Assembly (NCBI GenBank): GCA_964577995.1
Contig: CAZOBP010000153.1
Span: forward strand, 1 to 6,824
Direction: 5' to 3'
DNA length: 6,824 nucleotides
Source: JAUVXJ01 sp964577995
GTDB lineage: Bacteria > Chloroflexota > Anaerolineae > UBA7937 > B3-Chlor
Below are positions 1-5,011 of the stretch, piece after piece (within the stretch, counting starts at the first letter, position 1; each line of letters begins with the position of its first letter). A program made the translations under genes and the position numbers. Below the pieces are notes generated by a model. The model worked only from the letters and a program-made list of their open reading frames with translations. It did not search any database and had not been told where the DNA came from.

Positions 1-410
1 TAGACGAGTACGTCGTCAAGCCCTTCAGCCCGCGGATCCTGGCGGCCAAGGTCAAGGCCCTTCTACGGCGCGGCCGCTCGCTGCCCTTGACCAGCGTATC
101 GAGCCTGGAGGCTGGCGGTGTCGAGCTCAACCCTGAGGGCAGGACAGTCCGGTTGCCAGGTCGGCCAGAGATCAGTCTCACCAACCTGGAGTTTCGTCTT
201 CTGTATTGCCTGATGAGTAACCAGGGACGCGTGGTCCCCACCGAGACCATTGTAGAGAGAGTCTGGGGCTACTCCGGCGAGGCGGACTATCGGCTGGTCA
301 AGGGTTTGGTGCGGAGGCTGCGACGCAAGGTCGAGCCTGACACAAAGGAACCCCAATACGTGAAGACCATCCCCGGCGTTGGCTACGCCTTCTCTCCCAG
401 GGAGGAATAG
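1..410 (+). CDS. OmpR/PhoB-family two-component response regulator, C-terminal part (5' end outside window)
   Basis: The open frame enters from the left edge (first full codon at base 3) and ends at TAG 408-410, leaving 135 visible residues. The first residues, DEYVVKPFSP, are the end of a receiver domain: the Lys-Pro pair (visible residues 6-7) is the conserved switch lysine and cis-proline after the fifth beta strand. A short linker ending in LLRRG leads to a winged-helix DNA-binding domain with the family hallmarks LTNLEFRLL, a GRVVPTETIVERVWG stretch, the recognition-helix region RLVKGLVRRLRRKVE and the closing YVKTIPGVGYAF wing. By family knowledge it is phosphorylated by a sensor histidine kinase and binds direct-repeat DNA sites. 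The phosphoacceptor Asp and the kinase gene are not in the window. The regulon is unknown, but a set of 11-bp direct repeats begins 53 bp downstream. A TTG at 87 is not a credible start because the receiver domain is read through it. Confidence 0.93.
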   Translation, partial: DEYVVKPFSPRILAAKVKALLRRGRSLPLTSVSSLEAGGVELNPEGRTVRLPGRPEISLTNLEFRLLYCLMSNQGRVVPTETIVERVWGYSGEADYRLVKGLVRRLRRKVEPDTKEPQYVKTIPGVGYAFSPREE

Positions 411-462
411 CCCCCCTATTTTGGCAACTGGAGTGGCAGAACCGGGACCTCCTTCTTGCATT

Positions 463-502
463 TGGCACCGTTTTGGGACGCTCTTGGCACCCGAATGGCA
501 CC
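463..502 (+). promoter_or_regulatory. Four tandem 11-bp direct repeats, probable response-regulator operator
   Basis: Heptamers begin at 463 (TGGCACC), 474 (TGGGACG), 485 (TGGCACC) and 496 (TGGCACC), exactly 11 bp apart. Three are identical and one differs at two positions. A 7-bp core plus 4-bp spacer on an 11-bp period is the layout of PhoB/OmpR-type binding sites. The array lies just after a gene for that kind of regulator and just before an extended -10 element, overlapping where a -35 box would fall. That fits an activator site for the rubredoxin-like gene. Which regulator binds is inference. Confidence 0.6.
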
Positions 503-508
503 GCTTTG

Positions 509-517
509 TGCTAGACT
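509..517 (+). promoter_or_regulatory. Extended -10 promoter element upstream of the rubredoxin-like gene
   Basis: TGCTAGACT reads as an extended -10 (TG, one base, then TAGACT, four of six matches to TATAAT). At a 16-18 bp spacing there is no good -35 hexamer, only the C-rich end of the third and start of the fourth 11-bp repeat. A weak -35 covered by regulator sites is typical of activator-dependent promoters. Transcription would start near 524 and give a leader of about 150 nt that is G-rich at first and purine-rich nearer the gene. Confidence 0.45.
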
Positions 518-674
518 CTGTTTTGCGGGGTGGTGGGGAAGCAGTGCCTCGTACTATCACGGGGGGATTTGGGAGGGGATATCGACTAAAGGCAAGAAGC
601 AAATCCAAGTCCAAGGGCGAATCGGAGAAGCATTGCTGAGGAGGAGAAGCGAGTCCCTCGCAAATGGAGGTACG

Positions 675-899
675 ATGAGTACGTATAGAAGAGGGAATAC
701 CTCTGATTACGAGTCTGCTGAGGTCTTGCCGAGCAAGCCACGCCGGAAGGAGGTTCCCACCGGCGAGTGGGAGTGCATGGAGTGCGGTCACATCCGCGTT
801 GGAGACAGAGCGCCTGCAGTCTGCCCGGATTGCGGGGCCAGCGGAGAGGATTTCGAGTTCTTCGAGTACGAGGACGACGACTGGGAGGACTACGACTAG
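675..899 (+). CDS. Small rubredoxin-like protein with acidic-aromatic C-terminal tail
   Basis: This 74-residue protein has a single iron-binding module. Cys34-x2-Cys37 and Cys50-x2-Cys53 are separated by 12 residues, in the context WECMECGH and APAVCPDCGA. This matches the rubredoxin-type domain at the C-terminus of rubrerythrins, which holds one Fe by four Cys thiolates and transfers single electrons. No rubrerythrin di-iron domain is present. Residues 1-30 are polar and probably disordered. Residues 58-74 contain only acidic (11) and aromatic (6) residues. The ATG at 675 is chosen because GGAGG lies at 666-670, four bases upstream; the frame stays open further upstream, but that part overlaps the repeat operator and resembles no protein. 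The gene stands alone, ends 51 bp before a terminator and is probably controlled by the repeats at 463-502. Its redox partner is unknown. A purely structural zinc-ribbon role is a less likely alternative. Confidence 0.85.
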   Translation: MSTYRRGNTSDYESAEVLPSKPRRKEVPTGEWECMECGHIRVGDRAPAVCPDCGASGEDFEFFEYEDDDWEDYD

Positions 900-949
900 C
901 AGTCTCGTGTAAGCGCTTCCGCGGTTTCGGGAAGACCGTGCATGACATG

Positions 950-981
950 GAGGCAAGGCCGGAGTGGCCTTGCCTCTTTTT
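950..981 (+). terminator. Rho-independent terminator of the rubredoxin-like gene
   Basis: An 11-bp perfect stem (950-960 with 966-976, GAGGCAAGGCC against GGCCTTGCCTC) closes a five-base loop GGAGT and is followed directly by TTTTT (977-981). It lies 51 bp after the stop codon. The other strand has no T tract after the same hairpin, so it should work mainly in the plus direction and is not an obvious terminator for the convergent lipoprotein gene. Confidence 0.9.
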
Positions 982-1073
982 CGTGTCTGGAGGGTGAGCA
1001 CCCGTCAGTGTGCTTTGGGAGCAGAGGCTGGATCCACAGCGGACCGGCTCCTGCCTGGCAGACGGGTAACCGG

Positions 1074-2165
1074 TCACTGGCTGATGACAACTTGCCACTG
1101 TGTGTCATGGGACACGTCTATCTCTTGGCCGGCCCACGTGTAGTAGAAGTAGTGATAGCCTCCCAGGGTGGGGAGGTTTCGTCCCACGGAGACCACGATG
1201 TGATCGGGGCTCATGCGAGCGAAGTAGCTCTCTCTTCTCTCGGAAAAGCGACCCCAGGTGGGATCTAGAGGCACCCAGCCGATGCCGGGGAGATACGCCT
1301 CCAGCCAGTCGTGCTTGATCTGACCCAGGTCTGATCGCGTGCCCTCCCGGTAGGTAACACCTTCCAGGAAGCGAGCCGGGATGCCAGCGCCCCTGCTCAA
1401 GGCCAGCAGCGCATCGGCGAACTCGGTGCAGTCGCCGCTGCCCTGGTCGAGCGCCCAAATAGCGCCATGGTCGCCCGCCTGGTACGAGCTATAGGTGATG
1501 TTGTCCCCCACGTAGTCATACAAGACCCGGAGCGTCTGGCAGCGGTTGGCTTGCTCGTTGGACAACTGGTCGGCCAGGGCCTGTATGGTCGGATCGTCAG
1601 CCTCCACGTTGGCCTCGGCATAGAGGAAGGTATTGAGCGTCTCGCCCTGGCACAGCGAGAGGTCGTAGGCGAGCTCGTAGACCCTGACCTGGTAGGTGAG
1701 GTCGACTTGCGCAGACTCGCCAGCGCCCACGCCGTGGAACTCGAAGCGGGCATACTGGTTGCCGTACTCGTCCTCCACCACCTCGTAGCCTGAGGGCGAC
1801 ACCTGGGAGTCGAGCAGCTCCTGGTAAGGTTCCAGGCTTCTGATTTGCGCCACCCACAGGGTCAGACGGTCGGCGACGCCAGGTCCGGCGTTGGTCAGGG
1901 CCACTCGGTTGGTCACCTGGTAGTCGGTGTGGGAGAGGATGGCGGGGCCTGTTAGAGTCTCTCGAGGTGTGGCCGTGGCTGGCACGGGCGTAGTCGCCAC
2001 GGGGGTGGGGCTTTGCGTCGGCGATGGCGACGGTGGCAACGTGGCTGAAGGGATTGTCTCCGACGTGGGGGTCTCCACGGCTACCTGCACAGACAGGCTA
2101 CAGGCCGACGTGGCGAGGATCAGCACCAGGGCGAGGAACAGCCGAGAAGTGTGACGGTGGTTCAT
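1074..2165 (-). CDS. Transglutaminase-like domain lipoprotein
   Basis: This 363-residue protein starts with a lipoprotein signal: basic n-region MNHRHTSR, hydrophobic core LFLALVLILA, then TSAC with lipidated Cys22. Thr at -3 is slightly off the consensus. Residues 30-72 form a Pro/Thr/Ser/Ala-rich linker. A beta-rich region (about 74-170) precedes the transglutaminase core (about 195-310). The catalytic triad is intact: Cys246 in GSGDCTEFADALLALSRGAG, His285 in KHDWLEAYLPG and Asp301 in VPLDPTWG. This papain-like fold is shared by bacterial transglutaminases, peptidases and amidases, so the reaction (crosslinking, deamidation or peptide hydrolysis) cannot be read from sequence. It should act outside the cell, anchored to the membrane. 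The ATG is preceded by GAGG within GACAGAGGCAAGACA. It is divergent from another lipoprotein gene and convergent with the rubredoxin-like gene. No intrinsic terminator was found after its stop. Confidence 0.9.
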   Translation of the reverse strand: MNHRHTSRLFLALVLILATSACSLSVQVAVETPTSETIPSATLPPSPSPTQSPTPVATTPVPATATPRETLTGPAILSHTDYQVTNRVALTNAGPGVADRLTLWVAQIRSLEPYQELLDSQVSPSGYEVVEDEYGNQYARFEFHGVGAGESAQVDLTYQVRVYELAYDLSLCQGETLNTFLYAEANVEADDPTIQALADQLSNEQANRCQTLRVLYDYVGDNITYSSYQAGDHGAIWALDQGSGDCTEFADALLALSRGAGIPARFLEGVTYREGTRSDLGQIKHDWLEAYLPGIGWVPLDPTWGRFSERRESYFARMSPDHIVVSVGRNLPTLGGYHYFYYTWAGQEIDVSHDTQWQVVISQ

Positions 2166-2214
2166 TGTCTTGCCTCTGTCTGATGGGGTAGAGATTGGGT
2201 CTCGACCGCCCTGA

Positions 2215-2244
2215 ATCGTAGCACGACTGGAATACCTCCGCTAA
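2215..2244 (-). promoter_or_regulatory. Candidate promoter of the transglutaminase-like lipoprotein gene
   Basis: On the minus strand TGCTACGAT forms an extended -10 (TACGAT at 2220-2215, four of six matches to TATAAT). Eighteen bases upstream is a weak -35, TTAGCG (2244-2239). The leader would be about 45 nt. The extended -10 is the main support. Confidence 0.4.
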
Positions 2245-2280
2245 CCTTGGATGCTGCTGCATGTGCCACTCCACGTCCTC

Positions 2281-2306
2281 TAGCCGCACGGCATGCCGTG
2301 CGGCTA
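2281..2306. repeat. Perfect 26-bp palindrome in the divergent intergenic region
   Basis: The half-site TAGCCGCACGGCA is followed without a spacer by its exact reverse complement. Flanking bases extend the symmetry imperfectly: CCTCT at 2277-2281 faces AGAGG at 2311-2315. A second hairpin, CTACGC (2304-2309) and GCGTAG (2315-2320) with loop AAGAG, overlaps its right end. It lies between two divergent promoter candidates (2215-2244 minus, 2393-2422 plus) and outside both predicted transcripts. It could be a shared operator or a copy of a dispersed REP-like palindrome; one window cannot decide. Confidence 0.8.
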
Positions 2307-2392
2307 CGCAAGAGGCGTAGTCCAGGGCAGATTGCGCCCCTGCCCATCTTCGTGACGCGTGGGGTGACGAGCACCATGTTCCCGCCCTCCTC

Positions 2393-2422
2393 TTGCCTTG
2401 CTTTCCCATGTCGGACTATAAT
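2393..2422 (+). promoter_or_regulatory. Sigma-70-type promoter of the LppX-like lipoprotein gene
   Basis: TATAAT at 2417-2422 is a perfect -10 hexamer. TTGCCT at 2393-2398 matches four of six positions of TTGACA, with an 18-bp spacer. In this GC-rich sequence a perfect TATAAT in an intergenic region stands out. It predicts a leader of about 120 nt to the GTG start at 2550. Confidence 0.65.
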
Positions 2423-2549
2423 CGTCTGCCGCTTGGTCGGGTGCGACTTGGTTCCCTTTCGTACCGGGAGGCATGAGTGCCGGGCGGATCAGGATCGTTA
2501 GGGCCACGGACCCGGGTTGGTGGCATCATACTTCGGCAGAGGAGGGAGC

Positions 2550-3332
2550 GTGACAGCGACACGAGGCGGTTGTTTCGCGGTAGCTGTTCTGTTCGTATTG
2601 CTATTGGCCTGCGTGCCTCAGGCCGAAGAGTCGCCGACGGTCAGCCCGCCTGCGGACGTGCCGACGGTAGCGGTGCTGGCGGAGACACCGACAGAGGCAG
2701 CAGTCGCTGTCCAAACCACGCCGGTGGAGACGACTGCACCGACGGAGACACCGGGTGAGGTCGATCTGTCTCCCGAAGAGATCATGGAGGGCAGCGTGCA
2801 GAAGATGAGTGGGGTCACGTCCGCCCACTTCGTCTTCGAGCAAGAGGTGGTGGAAAGCTATACGGCGTCGGGCGAGGGGGTGCTGCTGCTGCCCGATTGC
2901 GCTCATTTCGAGAAGACGTCCACGTTCGACAAGGAACCCGTGGAGACCATCATCATTGGGTCCACGGGCTACTGGGTAGATGAGGCCATTTCTGGGGGGT
3001 GGAATAGCGGTCCCATTGCTCCTTTCGCATCGAATCCGGCGCGGTGGGTGGAGCTCTTGCAGTTCTACGAGAACCCCGCACTGATGGGCCAGGAGATGGT
3101 CAACGGAGTGGACTGTCACCACCTCCAGTTCGCCGTGACCTTCGAGCCGGGGTGGCTTGGCCTGTTCAGTGGAGCAGGGACCGGCGAGGCCTGGATTTCC
3201 ATGCAGGACTTCTCCCTGGTCAAGGCCGTCTACGCCGTGGAGTACGAAGGTGCTCGAGAGTCGGACAGCATGAAGTTGACTCTTGAGCTGTCCCAGCTGG
3301 ACAAACCGGTGACCATAGAAGCTCCGAGATAG
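2550..3332 (+). CDS. LppX/LprAFG- or LolA-like lipoprotein
   Basis: The GTG at 2550 is chosen because AGGAGG ends four bases upstream and it places a compact lipoprotein signal at the N-terminus: MTATRGG, hydrophobic core, then LLAC with lipidated Cys21. A TTG at 2517 would add 11 residues before the signal without a comparable ribosome site. The mature protein has a Thr/Pro/Ala/Glu-rich linker (about 22-72) and a folded domain (about 73-260). The domain opens with LSPEEIMEGSVQKMSGVTSAHF and ends in SMKLTLELSQLDKPVTIEAP, the pattern of the LppX/LprAFG and LolA-like half-barrel families, whose characterised members bind lipids or lipoproteins in a hydrophobic cavity. Cys117 and Cys189 could form a disulfide. 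A lipid or glycolipid carrier role at the outer membrane face is inference from the fold family; the ligand is unknown. It is divergent from the transglutaminase-like lipoprotein. No clear intrinsic terminator follows. Confidence 0.82.
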   Translation: MTATRGGCFAVAVLFVLLLACVPQAEESPTVSPPADVPTVAVLAETPTEAAVAVQTTPVETTAPTETPGEVDLSPEEIMEGSVQKMSGVTSAHFVFEQEVVESYTASGEGVLLLPDCAHFEKTSTFDKEPVETIIIGSTGYWVDEAISGGWNSGPIAPFASNPARWVELLQFYENPALMGQEMVNGVDCHHLQFAVTFEPGWLGLFSGAGTGEAWISMQDFSLVKAVYAVEYEGARESDSMKLTLELSQLDKPVTIEAPR

Positions 3333-3415
3333 GGGAGGCCTTGTTTCCCTGGTGCACCTGGTGTTTTCGCCGGGCAACTCGAGGGGAGCCACTACCCCGA
3401 CCGGTGCCAGCGGAC

Positions 3416-3445
3416 TTGCTCGCGCCCCCTGCGCGATGATAGAAT
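3416..3445 (+). promoter_or_regulatory. Candidate promoter of the molybdenum hydroxylase operon
   Basis: TTGCTC (3416-3421, four of six matches to TTGACA) is followed after 18 bp by TAGAAT (3440-3445, five of six matches to TATAAT). A TG one base before the -10 (3437-3438) makes it an extended -10. The start site would be near 3452, about 200 nt before the first ATG. Confidence 0.55.
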
Positions 3446-3499
3446 CCGACTGCATGCACCGGTGGGTGGGTGCCTTGTTCGCGCGACTGCGCACGATCC

Positions 3500-3552
3500 A
3501 GGGAGTCCCGAGGGGCCGTAGTTGTCCCCTGGTCCGATTCGAGGGAGTCCCG
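3500..3552 (+). repeat. Pair of AGGGAGTCCCG direct repeats, each a short inverted repeat
   Basis: Identical 11-mers occupy 3500-3510 and 3542-3552, with a 42-bp repeat distance (about four helical turns). Each holds the odd palindrome GGGA-N-TCCC. The preceding bases are also similar (CGATCC and CGATTCG). They lie downstream of the proposed start site, where a bound repressor could block transcription, or where the RNA copies could pair. Function is inference. Confidence 0.5.
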
Positions 3553-3651
3553 CATGGCCATGGCGCTGCTGCGCTAAGGCTGCCACCATAGTTGGAAGGA
3601 AGTACCGAGACCCCAGCCACTGAAGGGGGCTGAGGGAAGGAGGTAGAAGAC

Positions 3652-4542
3652 ATGTGGGATGACTACCTGTTTCCACAGTCCGTGGAAGAAGCGCTGGAGA
3701 TGCTGCAAGCCCACGGCGGGAAGGCCCGGATCATCGCCGGGGGGACCGACCTGGCGCTGCAATGCCAGCGCGGACGCAACCCTGCGCGGGTGATGGTGGA
3801 CATCACGCACATCCCCGGCCTGGAGCGCATCGAGGAGCGGGATGGTTCAATCTACATCGGAGCGCGGGTGACTCACGCCCAGGTGGCTGCGTCGCCTTTG
3901 ATCCGTTCCCGGGCTGCCGTGCTGGCCCAGGCCTGTGGCTCCGTGGGCGGTCCTCAGATCCGCAACGTGGGTACGCTGGTGGGTAACGTGGTCAACGCGC
4001 TGCCCGCGGCCGATGGTGCCATCGGCCTCTTCGCCCTGGACGCGGAGGCGGAGGTGGCCGAGCGGACCGGGCGGCGGTGGACGCCCATCGCCGATCTGTA
4101 TGCCGGGGTGGGGCGCTGCACGGTCGATTCCTGCCAGGCCATGATCACACAACTGCGTTTTCGAGGGCTGGACGACGGGGATGGCAGCGCTTTCGAGAGG
4201 CTGGCCAAGCGCAAGGCCCTGATCCTCCCTATTCTCAACACGGGGGTCGCGCTGTGGACGGACGACGGTGCTGTGCGACAGGCGCGCATAGCCATAGGCC
4301 CGGTGGCCACGACACCTTTTGTGGCTACCGAGGCGGCCCAGTCCCTCGTGGGCCGGGCGCCTGGTGACGCTGAGGTGGCGGAGGCGGCCAGGCTCGCTGC
4401 GGAAACCGCCCAGCCTCGCTACTCACTGCTGCGAGGTAGCGCTGAATACCGCAAGAACATGGTGGAGGTGCTGGTGCGACGGGCCCTGACGCGGGCTGTG
4501 GCCTTGGTCTCTGGAGAGGAGGGTGGAAATGCCGACTCTTAG
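3652..4542 (+). CDS. FAD-binding (medium) subunit of a xanthine dehydrogenase/CO dehydrogenase-family molybdenum hydroxylase
   Basis: This 296-residue protein has the usual length for the CoxM/CutM/XdhB-type flavin subunit. It takes electrons from the [2Fe-2S] subunit onto FAD and passes them to an acceptor. Both FAD-contacting loops are visible: AGGTDL (29-34), equivalent to the AGG(H/T) loop, and GTLVGNV (107-113) after GSVGGPQIRN, equivalent to the TIGGN loop. The C-terminal part (about 170-285) fits the CO dehydrogenase flavoprotein C-terminal domain, including FERLAKRKA and the IAIGPVATTP stretch. ATG 3652 has GGAGG eight bases upstream and begins with the family-typical start (MWDDYLFPQSVEEAL). 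It overlaps the next gene by 14 bp, so translation is probably coupled. The physiological electron acceptor is not evident. Confidence 0.93.
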   Translation: MWDDYLFPQSVEEALEMLQAHGGKARIIAGGTDLALQCQRGRNPARVMVDITHIPGLERIEERDGSIYIGARVTHAQVAASPLIRSRAAVLAQACGSVGGPQIRNVGTLVGNVVNALPAADGAIGLFALDAEAEVAERTGRRWTPIADLYAGVGRCTVDSCQAMITQLRFRGLDDGDGSAFERLAKRKALILPILNTGVALWTDDGAVRQARIAIGPVATTPFVATEAAQSLVGRAPGDAEVAEAARLAAETAQPRYSLLRGSAEYRKNMVEVLVRRALTRAVALVSGEEGGNADS

Positions 4543-5011
4543 CATGATCCTGAACGGAAGGGACGTCTCCGTGGAGGTCGATCCAGGTGATCTTCTGGTC
4601 CACGTACTGCGTGACAAGCTGGGACTCATCGGCACCAAGGTGGCCTGCGGCGAAGGAGAGTGCGGGGCTTGCACGGTTTTGGTGGACGGGATCACCGTGA
4701 CCTCGTGTATCTACCCGGCCCTCAAGGCCCAGGGGCGCGAGGTGATCACCATCGAGGGGTTGGCCGAGGGAGGGCAGCTCCATCCCATCCAGCAGGCCTT
4801 CGTGGACGTCACCGCCCCCCAATGCGGTTATTGCATTCCGGGCATGATTTTGTCGGCCAAGGCGTTGCTGGACCAGAACCCGCATCCTGCAAGAGACGAG
4901 ATCAAAGAGGGCATCTCCGGCAACATCTGCCGCTGCACGGGGTACTATCAGATCGTCGAGGCCATCGAGCTGGCTGCACAGCGAATGGCTGAGGAGGGAG
5001 GTGCGGAATGA
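4529..5011 (+). CDS. [2Fe-2S] (small) subunit of the molybdenum hydroxylase
   Basis: This 160-residue protein is the iron-sulfur subunit that carries electrons from the molybdenum centre to FAD. All eight cluster ligands are present. The N-terminal plant-ferredoxin-type cluster has Cys40, Cys45, Cys48 and Cys60 (CGEGECGACTVLVDG). The C-terminal helical cluster next to the molybdopterin has Cys99, Cys102, Cys134 and Cys136 (QCGYCIPGM and GNICRCTGYY). Length and spacing match CoxS/XdhC-type subunits. ATG 4529 is preferred to the in-frame GTG at 4523 because GGAGG (4518-4522) lies six bases upstream of the ATG and would abut the GTG. Its stop overlaps the start of the large subunit gene in an ATGA junction. 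Confidence 0.96.
   Translation: MPTLSMILNGRDVSVEVDPGDLLVHVLRDKLGLIGTKVACGEGECGACTVLVDGITVTSCIYPALKAQGREVITIEGLAEGGQLHPIQQAFVDVTAPQCGYCIPGMILSAKALLDQNPHPARDEIKEGISGNICRCTGYYQIVEAIELAAQRMAEEGGAE

Larger units (their letters stand above)
3333..3651 (+). other. Non-coding leader region of the molybdenum hydroxylase operon
   Basis: I see no credible gene in this 319-bp gap. It has a promoter candidate (3416-3445), two copies of AGGGAGTCCCG (3500-3510 and 3542-3552), and complementary blocks between them such as AGGGG (3511-3515) with CCCCT (3526-3530). A hairpin with loop ACTGAAGGG pairs CAGCC (3614-3618) with GGCTG (3628-3632), extended by two more pairs. Its 3' arm ends just before the Shine-Dalgarno GGAGG (3639-3643), which sits eight bases before the ATG. 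A 200-nt structured leader would allow post-transcriptional control, but I cannot assign a riboswitch class. Confidence 0.5.

Noticed and set aside
484..500. Sigma-54 promoter (TTGGCAC, five bases, TGGCA)
   Set aside because: The -24 part is perfect and the GG/GC spacing is right, but the -12 part is TGGCA, not TTGCA. The same heptamer recurs every 11 bp from 463, which a promoter does not explain, and the adjacent regulator is OmpR-type, not a sigma-54 activator. Kept as an alternative.
63..1001. 312-codon minus-strand open frame spanning the left gene region
   Set aside because: It runs antisense across the response regulator, the repeat operator, the rubredoxin-like gene and the terminator, and its translation shows no recognisable domain; long antisense frames are expected in high-GC DNA.
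1042..1075. Terminator for the transglutaminase-like gene (GACCGG/CCGGTC inverted repeat)
   Set aside because: The stem is only six bp with a 22-base loop, overlaps the stop codon and has no T tract on the minus strand.
2517..2549. Upstream TTG start for the LppX-like lipoprotein
   Set aside because: It has no comparable Shine-Dalgarno and would put 11 extra residues before the signal; AGGAGG is correctly placed for GTG 2550.
3340..3375. Terminator after the LppX-like gene (GGTGCACC followed by GGTGTTTT)
   Set aside because: The palindrome has no loop and the T run is short and separated from it; not a convincing intrinsic terminator.
2601..3653. 350-codon minus-strand open frame opposite the LppX-like gene
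   Set aside because: Its translation is low-complexity (His, Arg and Leu rich) with no domain, while the plus strand has a lipobox, a good ribosome site and family motifs.
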